Shown here in pieces: positions 18,920 to 31,152 of a stretch of DNA of 64,000 nt. The stretch lies in the NCBI GenBank assembly GCA_948567375.1, contig OX419756.1, forward strand, positions 13,645,001 through 13,709,000, given 5' to 3'. The translations under genes and the position numbers were made by a program. Numbering within the stretch: the first letter of the stretch is position 1; each line of letters starts with the position of its first letter. This stretch comes from Lunularia cruciata. Its lineage: Eukaryota > Streptophyta > Marchantiopsida > Lunulariales > Lunulariaceae. The notes below the pieces were generated by a model. It searched no databases. It was not told where the DNA came from and was given only the letters and a program-made list of their open reading frames with translations.

Positions 18920-21900
18920 CAAGAGCCAAAGCTCATGCTAGGCATTTGGAGTTTTCACTCATTCAAGTGTCCCAATGTGAGCTTCCATTCTCCTATTTCT
19001 CTCCTTGGTCTTGGTCTTTTACATGTGAGTTGTGCTTCTATAATGTATGATGTTGACAACAATGTATATCATATAACGATATGTATATGCACAACACCTT
19101 ATATGTTCCTATAATTATCAAATAACTTGTGGAGATTGAAAATAGCTCTTCCCATAGCTATGGGAAGATGTAGTATCACTTCATAGGAGGCTACTGCACC
19201 AACAACTTACCTAAGAGCATAGGCACTAGTCACTCCTCTTTTGGCAGACATTGTCTTAGACAAGGGTTGCTTACTTTTATTGCCTCCTATTGCAACAATC
19301 AACTCAAGCATCCATGATTTCTTGGTATCTTTGATTGGCTTGGGATTTATTATTGAGACCTACACATAACACACTCACCCCTTTGCTAACTTTGTATCCC
19401 TAGAATCTAGGAAGATTCAAGCAAAGCTTAGTGAGCATATGCACACTAACATCCTTTCTAGCATCCTCATTGACTTGCCTTTATTTGATAGAGCTAGGAT
19501 CCTCTCTTATGGCCGGAAAGGTGATGCAACTTGGCTTCACATTTCCCCTTTGATTGAGAACTTCCAATTCATGTCAAAGGAGTTCACCACAGCTCTTCAG
19601 CTTTGGCTATGATTACCATATCCAACACTCTTGGATGTATTGGACGAGTGCCTGTGCGGTTCTACATTGGATGTTGAGGGTATCCACATCTTACAATGTG
19701 CCATAGGAGGAGAGCATACGAGAGTCAATGATGCCATTAGAGATATGGTGGCCCAAATCCTACAATCTACTTGCTCATGGTCCAAATTGAGTGATGGATG
19801 GTCCTACTAGGCCCACTTCACTAGAGAGTGTGGACAAAGATTGTCACCTTCAAGGATGGCCAATGTATGTTGTATAATGTGGTAGTGGCAAGTGGCCACT
19901 TCGACCAAAGTCCTTAGTACGAGTTAGCATCCAAGTAGGAGCTGCAAAAATCATCACCATCAAGAGAAAGGAGGACCACTATGTCCTATGGCTTGCCGCT
20001 GACACCTTCATCCCTCTAGCAATGGAGTGTTTTGGTCACGTTCATCTTCAGTTTGATGGTCTCCTTGGAGAGGTGGCCCAAGGTTCACTATAGAGGAGAG
20101 GTGCCTTAACTTTCTTACCTGCCATGCTTCTTATTTTTGACAAAGGGTCTACGTCACCATATAGAGAACACATGTAATCTTTGAGTCTTCGTCGACGAGC
20201 ATCAATAGTGGACGTGCCTGTTCCATCGATGTCCCCGGATCACTTTTGCCAGACATACCCTTGGATGATCTATATCATTTAATGCAATCATAGGTTCCTA
20301 TATTGCTTGGGTTACATATTTCTTGTGTAGTATATTCTATACAGTGCTTTGTTCTTTAAGCTTAAGTGTGTGTAGCCCTTGGTTTTTCTTGGCAGGGCTG
20401 CACTTTTCTTGGAGTCTTGGGCCGTTCCTTTCTTTTTGCCCTTTTTGGTGCAGTTGTATTCCCTTTTTTCCTTTGGGATATATTTTTGGGTCTGCTTGCT
20501 TTTCCCGAATTTCCTGCGCAAGATAATGCATCAATAGATACTGTTATTCTCTTCAAGAAGGGTGCGCATTTGGTATAATCATTATTGACTTATCAATCAC
20601 TCCAGAATGGTATAGATAAGATTTCGAAACTTATTGAGAGAACATTAAGGAGTCAAATCACCAGCAAGAACTGCTACAGTAGTCTTTTGAAGACATTCTG
20701 TGTCGGATTAGTACCAAAACACATATTCGGCATAGTGATGGTTTAAGTTGATGCAAGCACGCACACTCGCTCCTGAAGCACTTCAAACAGCAAAATGTAG
20801 AGTGCCACTACATTTTGGCGCTATTGCTATAGTGATACTATTGGCGCTTAGTCTCATTTTACCTCTTGTACGGCTTGGCTTGATGGGGTCTTCCCATCCT
20901 TCTTGTTATCCTTCGCGGTCGCCTTCTCTCGTTCCCTGATTGAGAACTGTTTGGGCTTTGATTGACGTATACATCCAAGAATAATCATAGCATTTATGCT
21001 TATCGAGGGGAGTCGAATTTATATCCACCTAGTTAAGTTCGCGAAATATGTCATAAAGATGCTCAATGAACGAACGGAAATCAGTTAATCTCGGCCAGTT
21101 CAAGCCACTTATCAACATGGATCCCAACCTTCGAGCTTGCAGTGGGTATAATTTACTTCAAATTCAAGGACAAGGAGCAGCTGTGGTACCTCGATAAGTG
21201 TGATGCAGAAGTCGACATAAATTTGTGACGGGACTTACCTTTTGGCACGAAAGAAAATGCACGGACGTCTTGACTCATCAGAGAGCTAGCAGGCGCAACT
21301 ATAGAAGAAGTGAAAGCCTTAACAAGCCGTACTCATTATAGAGTAGAAAAGTCTCTTAAACATGAGGATCTGGTTTCGAAAGTTATTACTGATTACATTA
21401 GTCGTTTGCTGGACTAGAAACTATGTACGGTGCTGTACTACAATCTGCACAATCAAGGGGCGACGATTTGTTAAGCTAATATCACCTAGATCTCCATTGA
21501 CCAGTGTACAGTAGCTCCAAAGTAGCACAAAGCTGATTAAGGTTGTGACATAACTGAAATTCAATTTGATGACTCTACCGATTGACATCTACTTTGAATG
21601 AATAGGAACTCATCGCAACATCACTATAATGCAACAGTTTATCTAAGTGATTACCGTAGTACAGTAGACGGACTCAACCTCCGTCGCTACATGCATTCTT
21701 GAAGTACATATTTCGGTGAACGTCAACAATCAGAGTGCAGGTAAATCAAATGAGTTTGCAAATAGTTTTGAGAAAGTTTACAATCACAGCCGTGCACGTA
21801 GTTTGAATCAAAGTCTACATGGATACTTAAAGCAAACGACTCTTGCATATACTCCATACCCCGAGGATGTTCCTGTAGGAAAACTATGACGCACTGTAGC

Positions 21901-24591
21901 TGGGACCTCGACAGGGTTCGTGTCGAGGTCCGAGCTTATATTTTAAGTTTGTGACGCCCAACAAGAATGATGCAGTTAAGTTTAATGTGATTGAATATGT
22001 TCCACTGTATATAAGAGAGCTGCTGGGGAATTACGCATATGAGTGATTAGAAACTTCATAATCGCATTTAGTTACCTATTGACTTCGTTCGCCAGCACGA
22101 GTAATTTTAACTTGATACACCGTAGCAACGTGCACGTGAAGCAAGTTAGAGATATTCCCGGAATTTGCTTACGAGGTTAGATCTCTATTTCTGCCGTTTA
22201 ACTCAACTATCTTTTCAACTGTCTATTCATACTCTCGACCACTTCTAGTCGAAGTTGAACCGAAAAATTATCAGAAGTTTGATGCTCAAAGCGGTGGTTT
22301 ACTTGTTGGTAAATGCTGACGACCAAAGGCTCCGTGACCTGGGCATGGTGAATCACTCAAGGTGGCTTGTACTCCAGAGCTATTGGGTGGGTCCGTTCTT
22401 GCTACCTTCCGTTGCAAGCTTCCTGTAAGCTTTACACACAGATACATTTTCTGCTCTCCTGGTCACTGAACCAAAGTCATCTTAGATAGGGACATTTGCG
22501 GCCGTGGAGTAGTTCAAGTGTCGTCCAGCTGTTATAGACGACCTTGAACTTTCCGTCAAAGATTCATGTCAGCTTGCCGAGCGAGAAGTCCTAACTCGAG
22601 CTCGAGCGTCACTCGCTCCCGAAGGTGGTCCAGAAAGAGACCAAAACCCAATGTGTTTTCACCTGTATATTTGCTTACACTTTTGTAAAGCCAGAAAGGT
22701 TGGGCTGACATGTGGAGTACAGTACACGGTAAAAACTTCGCATGAATCGAAAGATAAAAGATAAGAGGACTCCAAATCCTAACCACGCACAATAGCAAGG
22801 AAATATTTAACGTGTGTCAATGATGATATGAGCTTTCAGAATCTACCCACACTACAAAATCGTCAGTTTCAGCATTCATTTCGACATCGATATTCCAGAC
22901 ATCCATGGTTTCTATTCCGACTGAAAACTGTTCAAGATAACGTACTTTTAATTATTGCAAAAAGGTTGCAAATTCTTGGTCAGCTAAATACCGATTCCCA
23001 AACCAAACACAAGAACACAGAGCCAAATACTGTAGAGTTATAGTACGCATTCTATCAATCGAGTCTTTGAATACTGCTTTCCATGTCCGAGTCAGCAGTT
23101 GTCGCGTGAAGATGAGGAGAAACAAGAAAACAAGGTCTTTCTTCCTTTTCCGCAAGGGATTAGTCTTGACACTGATAGTCCGTACCTTTGACCCTCGGAT
23201 TGACAAGTCCCATTGACAGCTCGCAATTTCATGTTCACTGTACTGTCAGTGTAGTACTCCATCCCGGCATAATAACTCCGAGTCGTGGTAGTCCGGGACG
23301 ACGAGTGGAACAAACAGTCGTTTGAAAGGAAGTACGACCATCGTTTCAACGATCCATTCCTCCCATTTTCAGGGTCAATGGAGTTCAGACTGGTACTAAT
23401 ACTGCTGCTTATAGAAGGGCTTTGAAACTTCTACTTCACAGGTATACCGGTAGTAGTCACGATCAGTTTGATGGGGAATGACACAATGCACTTATTCTTC
23501 ATTGCCACAAGATACAGTATAGTTCTACTCCACTGGCACATCGAACTCGCACAAAGACAAATCTTTTGCCTTTGCATTTAATAGGTCCAGCTCGTGGGTT
23601 CCTGTGCACACGAGATTCGTGCTCAATCAGCTGCATCAAGCCCTCTGATTTCGTTCATGATACATCAGTGAGGTCCAGTCGCATAGAACACGGCAACTTG
23701 ATATAGTTTCTCGACAGACTAAGAGAAATGACGGGGTTATGATCAATCAAAAAGATCCCACTCTGTTCAACAGCAAACTAGATTCATTCCCAGTACCATA
23801 TCCACCAAACCCCAATGCGTACAATGTTTCTGCTATAATTCTATAACTGGGGAGATTGTGTTTCTCGATAACCAAGGACAGAACTGTTTATCTCCAATCC
23901 TGTCGGTTAGTCACTAACTTTTGTGGCATTAATTCGTACTCTGGGATCAGATCGGTCAAGGTCTAGTTCAACGAACTATATTTAAAATTATCGTAATGGA
24001 TGTTGGCCCATCTTTTACCATCTTCTCTCGTGAGGATTGTACAATGTTGACCAGACTCAAGACTTCCGATATCAAGAAGAGATCATGTCTGCGATTAGGA
24101 CTGCTTACGACTGATCATGTCACTCGGATGATCCTTGGGCTTCTAATTACAATATGCTTTGCAAAATACTTACACCCAACCGATAGACAACCATGTACTG
24201 TACTTCTCCTTGTGGAACTCGCGTAGGCCCAAAGGGTGGTGCGAATATCCACCTACAGTATAGCCATGCTCTATGAGAACCTCTGACGCATCGACGTCTT
24301 GTCGGAAATCAACTGTCACTATTTCAGTTCAAACAAATTCTAATTGGTGGTCACCTATCGATAGATTCCATACTCTGGTGACTGGAGAACACGGAAGCTC
24401 AAGATTCTTGTGATTCATAATTATTGATTAAGAGCAATAATCAGTGACTTAAGCTGTTCATGAAACGGGAAGTGCTTCTTCAGTGCATGGCGAAGTGAGG
24501 AGTGGAACACTACTGGATGGCATTCATCAACAGTTGCAAGTCTGTTCTGCTTCAGGACCAGTTCTCCATCCTTACCATTGACCAGGAAATC

Positions 24592-24750
24592 TCGAGAAGC
24601 AGGCGACCGCGTAGAAAAAATGAAGGATGGGAAGACCCCATCAAGCTGGACAAGGGAGAGAAAAAAAGATAAAATGGAGCTAAGCCCCAATAGATTCTAT
24701 ATGAGAAATCTACCCCACCGCACCTAAGATATCCGAGCTATGCAAGTCAT
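24592..24750 (-). mobile_element. 5'-truncated 3' tail of a J/K-type non-LTR element
   Basis: The complement matches the last about 160 bp of element K (about 35715-35875), including GATATCTTAGGTGCGGT, TTCTCATATAGA and the terminal GATGGGGTCTTCCCATCC. It is flanked by near-copies of one 35-bp sequence (24557-24591 and 24751-24785, about three differences), consistent with a target duplication from target-primed reverse transcription. Confidence 0.75.
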
Positions 24751-25364
24751 ACCAGTTCTCCATCCCTACCATTGAGGAGGAAATCCATACACTGACTATC
24801 GTGAGAAAGGACACACAACTCGCATTCATTGCCAGTTGGAAGTCCGTTCCATATCGGAAGCAGTTTCCTCTGCCTAACAATTCTGTAGCTGTGTTGAAGA
24901 GAAAAGAGTGACATGCAACTCGAATGTTCGCGAGTGTGCTCTCAATCAGGAGCGGTTCCCCATGCATATCATTCGCGTCCAGTTCTAGCACTATAAATAA
25001 GGACGGGTTAACATACGACGCGAGTGTTCCACAATGAACAACCTTTTCATAGCAGGAACAGTTCTCTTCTGATCATTCGCATTCGGACCAAACTAACTTT
25101 TCCGGTGATGCTCGCGTCCCTCCACGAGATTTAATGTGAAGCAGTACGCGGCATTGGCACAAGTTTAACCCATTGTTCTATGGGATATGTTGAGGCTGAA
25201 GAAGCCCCACAAACACTAAATGAGGATCAACCTGTATCCTGGTAGAGAGCCAACTTGAAGGTTTCTATAAAAGATAGTGGAAGGGGCTTCTGTACGTAAG
25301 AAGACCAGTCAAAACCACAGAAAATAGCTTATTGTACATGTGATCTACGGATAGACGGGAAAAA

Positions 25365-25425
25365 GGCGACCGCGTACAAAACACGAAGGATGGGAAGACC
25401 CCATAAAGCCCGATAGACAACTACT
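25365..25425 (-). mobile_element. Very short J/K-type non-LTR tail
   Basis: The complement carries TATGGGGTCTTCCCATCC followed by GTCGCC, the conserved end of the J/K elements, only about 60 bp long. CGGATAGAC at about 25347 and CCGATAGAC at about 25409 could be a short target duplication. Confidence 0.55.
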
Positions 25426-27400
25426 TTTGTTCTTCACGTTCACACACGTAAAGCCAACATAAATTCAGGTCCGAACTTCAACTAGCATAACTAGGAAGAG
25501 TTGAACTATAAGGAGTTTCGCACTTCTTACTCTCAGATCCTACTTATTAATGTACTTACAGGGTCTCAATGGAAAACAAAAATGTATTATACAGTAAAGG
25601 AAACTTTCATACTACAAATTACTATACTTCCAAATCTCACGCCCGCACTGCCCAATATTTAATTATGAGTAACTTCGAATTTCTGCAAAAGATTCCCTAA
25701 ACTGAAGGAACTAACGTCGAACATTCGGAGTTCAAACATCAGGTCTAGTGTCTACCTATTCCATTCTAGGATTCCTGAAATCACTTTTTGGGCTATGTTA
25801 TCATTTAGATGGTATACTGGCGGCCAAGGCTGAGATTAGGGCCTGAAATTCCGCTGTTCCTTCCGGAACATTCTCTGTGGAAGCAACTTGACACTTGAAT
25901 AGGAGCGCAAAGCTAAACGTCTTGAATCAGGAGAACTGGTCTTGTGTCTTTAGATGTTTTAAAGTTAAAGTGAAGGAACTAGCTGACTGGTACCTTGTTT
26001 ATGTTTCTTTAAGCTCATCAACTTCATATACTAATGGAGAGTAAGATCAACTGTAGGTAGGAAACCGTCTTTCCTCGATGGCAGGTGTTAACTCTGGCAG
26101 GTATGATGTTATTCTGAACCCTTTCAGGTTGGGTCCTAAACCTTAGTGAGTAAGTAGTCTTCAGCGATTCGGGGTTGCTATCATAATTGACATGCATTTA
26201 GGGAAATACCCGTGGAAACGTGAAACCTAGTCAATCGACTGTCTCATCTCAGTGCCTACGAACAAAAAGAAGAGATCTGAGTCACTCTTAATGCTAGCTG
26301 TAGTTAAGGCTATTACAAGATGCTGAAAATTACAAAACATAATCCCGATGTCCTTTTAAAAGAAAACAAGGTCTACACGCCACTTCTTTGTCATAGTCTT
26401 GCGGGCTGTATTTCCCTAAAACACCTGTCACAAGTGCGAGTTGTAAAATAGAAATCAAAGCTAAATAGCTTCTACATAGCTAGTGAAAGGTAGTGACAAC
26501 TAGTTTCTACTGCCATGAAATTCCAAAGACCTCGTCAAAATCGGACAGAACTTGACTCGAGAGCAGGGTATGTCATCCTAAGCATTAATCAGTAGTAATT
26601 GAGATGATTACTATATGTAGAAAAAAGCGGCTGCAGGTTAGCACTGAAAACTGGTTACAGGATGCGTCCCCAACTTCTAAAGAACACATGCAGCCCGCAA
26701 AGAGTGGCATTCGGGATATCCAGCGAATGCTGTGCATCAGACTCTTCAGAAATATTGCTATTGAAGATAAACCCAAACCGGCATTACAACATAGCATCCA
26801 GTCAGTACTAAACAACTAATTATGAATTGACAACAGCCACCGCAGTCACTGATGTGACAGTTTCTTCCAAACCTCAATTGTAGATGAATTGATTCTTTAC
26901 TGATAAAGCTGATGAACGCCAATGGCACTCATGGTCATACAGAATTTAAAAACCCCATACTAAAAAATACTAATTATCATATCCTGAACCTACAGCACTG
27001 CTCCGTAAGCAACCATATCTTTTAACTGCTATCAACCACTTCGGATCCTTTTAACAAATCGATTTGGCCTGTAAGGCAATTTCAACACATGCGTGAAGAC
27101 AAAAAATTGCGAAGCTGCATACACAGCATGTTGTAGGGAGATGATTAATACGCAGCGAAAGGCTTGTTCTTTTCCTTTTGGATGATACAACCACGTGTGA
27201 ATACAACTTCCAGCATTTAAATCTTTGATCAATTCGTTTCCACAAAAGAAGGAACCAAAGAAATGGGAAGGAGCCGTAAATTCTACTGTGTGATCGCAAT
27301 GTGGCCAGTAAGTTTTCATGCAACTAATCAGGATGAAATACTGTCAGAAGATCACCACCAAACAAATATGCGACAATAAGAACAAAAGACAACAAAGAGG

Positions 27401-27861
27401 TCATCCAAGTGAACGAGGAGACAGACAAGTATAACGATGAGACATCGGACTTCTCGGCTGAAAGTTCTAACATTACACTGTACACGAATTTGCTCAACTG
27501 AGCTCAGATTCTCCACTTGCAACCCGTGCGTGCACTCGAGCACCAGGACTCCGTAAAGGTATAAGTTCTAGGTTTCATCTATTGACTGAGTGGCTTGCAA
27601 ACACTCGCAGAACCTAGCATAGTGGCACTTCCAGATAGAACCCAATCGCAAAAAGAATCAGCTTGGACTTCAGTTTGACTACCCACAGTAGATTGTGATC
27701 TGTCGGGTAGATCATGCTTACCCTGCATCAAAATAATGCATGTACAAGCAGCACAGGCTCTTCTGCTCATATCCACTTCCTCCTTTGGAACACTCTGGAG
27801 CTGTATCATCTTTCAGTTCAGCAGAACAGGAAGGTGAAGACCAATTCCCTCTCCATGCCTT
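27401..27861 (-). other. CSN5 3' untranslated region and flank
   Basis: About 460 bp after the CSN5 stop codon with no other gene seen. The poly(A) site cannot be placed by eye. Confidence 0.4.
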
Positions 27862-30800
27862 TCAGGCCTCAACCATGGGCTCGGGGCCAAAAGAATCAAA
27901 AGGAACGGTAGCGATAGAGTTTCCTGGCGTGACGGAGTTAAACAAGATGTCCTTGATAACCTGAGAAATTCCAAGATTGCAGAGAGAAGTGTCAATACAA
28001 ATCTGTCTGTCATGATATGACAACTTGACTCACTCATTACCACTTGGGCTAGTTAGTATACAGCTTGCTATAGCTGATTTGGCTTACTACTAGCGCACCT
28101 GTCACCAGTCAGTATATTACATTCAACCTTTGTTTCTGTATAGGTTAGGAGGCGTGCAATCTTTGCCATTGTTCACTTGGCATATCAACTGACCTGCGAC
28201 ATGAGTCCATGAACCTGCTCCACGGTAATTTTTGAGCTGTCCCGTGTTATCTTGGCCAACTGTGATTCTTCCTGATTCACATCAAAAAAATTTGATTTAC
28301 CGTTGCACTTCTTTCTCATATTCTCATCCATGAGTCAGCAGGGTATATCATTAATTATAGACAGGGCTCACACGATGGTACAAGCAAGCTGCAGAGGCTA
28401 CGGTGCATCATTACATTGACAAAACTCGGAAGTCAAGATGTCAGAAATTGCTTATCATTAGACCTGAAGACCTTAGTGTTGAAGTTTCATACTTTTACAA
28501 GAGACAAGCATTATTACGCGGAAGAGGTGAAAGAAATCATCCAAAGTACCTCCTTCTTCCTTTGTGGAGGCATGAAGAACCCCCCAATTCGACCTGAGTG
28601 GGCTAACTGAGTCTCAGCTTGTTCCAACTTCTCAGCTGTAAATAGGTCATGGATCCCCGCGTTAATGCTCTAGCAAACTTCCCTGTACACCGGCCAGATA
28701 ACTCCAAATACAAATATAATAATTTCCAAAATTGCAAATTGCAAAGAAAGGCAAATGAGTGAGTGAATGGATTAACATATGTACCAAGATCTGAAACCTG
28801 GCCAGCAACGTAATCACGATTGCCAAGAAGGGGCGAAGAAGAAAGCGTATTGACCCAGTATTTATTCCAGAGTAAGTCCAACAGATGCGAATCCAGTGTT
28901 GACTTGAAATACGTTATATCCAGCGAGTAATACTGCAAAGATCAAAAAGTGATGCAGTAAGCTCAGAATATCCATCCCACTGAAAGCCATATGCACAGTA
29001 AAAGCATTATGTTTTTAAATCCGTCATATTTGACTCCCTTCAAACGATATGCCTCGTGCGTACTTTATCTGGAGAAACAAGTAAGCGACGCAGAGATGAA
29101 TCTACACAATCTCCTAGGAAACACACAAACGGGGCAAAAGTTACCAGACGTTTCTATTAAGCATGAGAAGTATGTTAAGAGCATAGAAATGATTGACTCT
29201 ATTAACCACACTCAATGTCAATATAGGTATTAACACATATCTATACCTGTTTGTAGTGGACACCAAAATCCTCAATCTTGTTCAGAGGGATTGTTTGGTA
29301 CTCAGACGGTGGTTCATCCGGAGGTTTATAACCCTGTGGGTATGTACGGAAAGCACCTATTTCAACCTTCCCTGCAGAGACAGTCCTGGTAGGATCGATG
29401 ACGACAGCCAAAAATGGTTCTTGGTACTGCTGATTAAGCATCTGGGTTGACACATCAATTCCGGAAAGCCAGCAACCGTAACCGGGGTGTGAATGGTACC
29501 ATCCAACTACATTCTCGAGCCTCCCAACCTGCTTTCACAAAGCAACCCTGTCAATGCCCATGGTTGTAAGTCCCAGAGCACAACTATACTTGCTTGTTAA
29601 AAGCAAGGTACGCTATTCTGACCTCCACTGACGAATCAAGTGCAAAGTCTAACGAAGAAGAGTACGGGCACTTGCTGGTAGAGGCTTAAAACTGATCCAA
29701 CAATGCAACAGAAACAATTTAGGCATACAGTACTCGACCGCTAAGGTATTAAGCAATGCGTGTGTCCACAATGAAGAGACTTTCTGCAGGCACCTGTTTG
29801 TTGGTTTGCGCATACTGGACCATATACTCGTACGCGTCTGCTTGTGCATTTACACGAGTCTCAGTGCCCTCCACTGGCAAAGCGAACGCATCCTGTAGAA
29901 AAATCGGATCATGTAAATGAGATGTTTAAACTGGCCTTGAAGATCGCCATTCGAGTATCTCGAGCCTACCAAAGGAATTTGCTATAAACTTGAAGTTAAC
30001 TTAGTTAAACTTGAACTTGGTTTCTCCCTTAAAGTGCTATGCGAATCCTGCCTTTCCTGTGTATTAAGTTGCTTTCTTTGAAGCAAATTATTTACTCACG
30101 ACCTACTTGACCTGATGTCATAAACCCTACTCCACTTTACAGAAACCCCTGTGACCTGCCTTGGATAGGTGGGTAGAACTGGAAATTAACGCTGTCGACG
30201 AGAGTATATTGTGAAACTGCCTGGTGAAATCAACAGTATAACAATAAGAAGATTAGTTTTGAAAAGCGAATCCGCTTGTAGCTAAACAAGGTCTGGGAGT
30301 CAGTGGTTCAATTTATTGCTGAATGGCAACGTTCTGATCGTTGGACCACTGAGAACAAGCCTCTATCAAGGAAATGGCGTAGTCAGCTAACAAGTCCACA
30401 GAAAAGGTCCCCACGATATCTCTATCAGGTGTCTTTGAAGATGATCATCATTTCAGATTCTGTGATATTGAGCAGGTAGATTGTCATGACAAGTTCTTAT
30501 AAACGGGCAGGAGTTACAAAAAGACCCTATGTCCACATTCTTTGCTCGCAAATGTACAATTCTTAAGATTTACACATTTTTCCTGGAGCCCTGTCTGAGA
30601 GCCCAGTGATTAAGCGAAGACCACACAGTACTTGCCGAAGACACTCATGAAATATACAGATTAGGTTAAGTGGCTCCCAAACTTTCAAAATCGAAACCGA
30701 TTCAATAAAACAGAATTAGGAAGAATATAAGTTGCGAACTGATCGTTTCCCGATCCCAAGACTGACAAATTTGTTGTGAATTGCCCCCGTAGTAGTATAT

Positions 30801-31152
30801 CAACAAATGAGTAATCAGGACACCTTCAAGTCAAGGAGTCTCAGTGCAGTACCATAATTATTATCGTATCCCCGTCCGTCTTCCCCTGCATAAGTCCCAT
30901 AACTTCGATCGTGCCACCCGATCTTGCATGGACTACCATCTTCAACAGGGCTAATGCAGATATTTTCACGTTCTTGAAAAAGTGGGGATCCTTTGTCCAG
31001 GGTTTCTGCTGCTGGATACTAGCCTGCGCGGCTTCATCGTACTGATACATAGCATCTGCATCCGAAGATGTTCCGGCTGGACTCTCCATCGTTATGTTAT
31101 TTTCCAGTTCCCATGTCTGGCGTGCCACCGTTGCGGACGACGAAGCCTCCAT
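27862..31152 (-). CDS. CSN5: COP9 signalosome subunit 5 (JAMM deneddylase), seven exons, 363 aa
   Basis: Catalytic subunit of the COP9 signalosome, which removes NEDD8/RUB from cullins in nucleus and cytoplasm. Coding exons on the minus strand: 31152-30853, 29892-29794, 29528-29247, 28932-28785, 28635-28550, 28271-28194, 27960-27862. All introns start GT and end AG, and exon lengths keep one frame to TGA at 27862-27864. The MPN/JAMM site is complete: the upstream Glu in [10 protein letters not shown] (exon 1) and [17 protein letters not shown] (exon 3), giving His-x-His and Asp. After it come the family's insertion region, the [10 protein letters not shown] segment, and a helical C-terminus with [20 protein letters not shown]. 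Length equals plant CSN5 (about 357-367). RPN11 and AMSH differ outside the JAMM core. No defect is seen, so it is probably functional. The ATG at 31152 opens [18 protein letters not shown], the expected start. Confidence 0.97.

Larger units (their letters stand above)
18598..19023 (+). repeat. Solo LTR with heat-shock-element clusters, copy 1
   Basis: A 426-bp LTR starting TGTAACAATATGG and ending TTTTACA, flanked by a perfect 5-bp duplication TGTGA (18593-18597 and 19024-19028). It is the same family as 33473-33895. Its first half is full of GAAGCTTC palindromes. Their spacing gives heat-shock elements, and a TATAAATA box follows. No internal region remains, so it is the product of LTR-LTR recombination. 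Confidence 0.9.
18124..19096 (+). repeat. LTR of the element A family inserted in J, itself interrupted
   Basis: Starts TGTCAAGCC and ends GCACAACA. CCTT lies just outside both ends (18120-18123 and 19097-19100), a probable target duplication. Removing it brings back the RT reading of J. It is homologous to the complement of 1-498. Without the nested solo LTR it is about 542 bp. No internal region is present, so it is a solo LTR. Confidence 0.7.
16640..20940 (+). pseudogene. Non-LTR retrotransposon J, decayed and interrupted
   Basis: Broken RT reading frames run 16860-18123: HLEWVVIQVDISNAFNTIS (motif A with the catalytic Asp) near 17395, then FPSLLDDTYSLGP (motif C, LDD) near 17690. They stop at the LTR insertion at 18124 and resume at 19097. 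The C-terminal part carries a zinc-type cluster, CLCGSTLDVEGIHILQC (about 19655-19705). A tail to about 20290 is alignable by eye with element K. A conserved 3' end, CTTGTACGGCTTG followed by TTCGCGGTCGCC, lies at about 20865-20925 and matches 35813-35865. Many stops show it is old. The piece 20290-20820 has no counterpart that I can see in K and may be an insertion. Confidence 0.75.
20941..27400. other. Low-repeat intergenic stretch with no recognised gene
   Basis: Base composition is more even than in the surrounding elements and no repeat family of the window covers it. The longest open frames are below 100 codons, have no recognisable motifs and occur on both strands, as expected by chance. 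The only assigned pieces are two short non-LTR tails (24592-24750 and 25365-25425). It may contain the distal 3' flank of CSN5 and RNA genes that I cannot see by eye. Confidence 0.5.

Noticed and set aside
20323-20578. Overlapping open frames of 60-70 codons on both strands, some Phe/Leu-rich
   Set aside because: Low-complexity T-rich sequence, no start context, no motif and no counterpart in element K.
22556-24690. Open frames of 60-90 codons in the low-repeat island
   Set aside because: No recognisable domain, both strands and several frames equally open, and one (24421-24690) overlaps a non-LTR tail.
27032-27319. Two overlapping Cys/Phe-rich frames as a small secreted protein
   Set aside because: Neither shows a convincing signal peptide; they are downstream of the CSN5 stop and look like chance frames.
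28991-29450. Plus-strand frames at 28991-29233 and 29193-29450
   Set aside because: They are antisense to CSN5 introns and exon 3.
27862-31152. RPN11/PSMD14 or AMSH instead of CSN5
   Set aside because: The N-terminal segment before the JAMM domain, the [10 protein letters not shown] segment and the C-terminal helices match CSN5.
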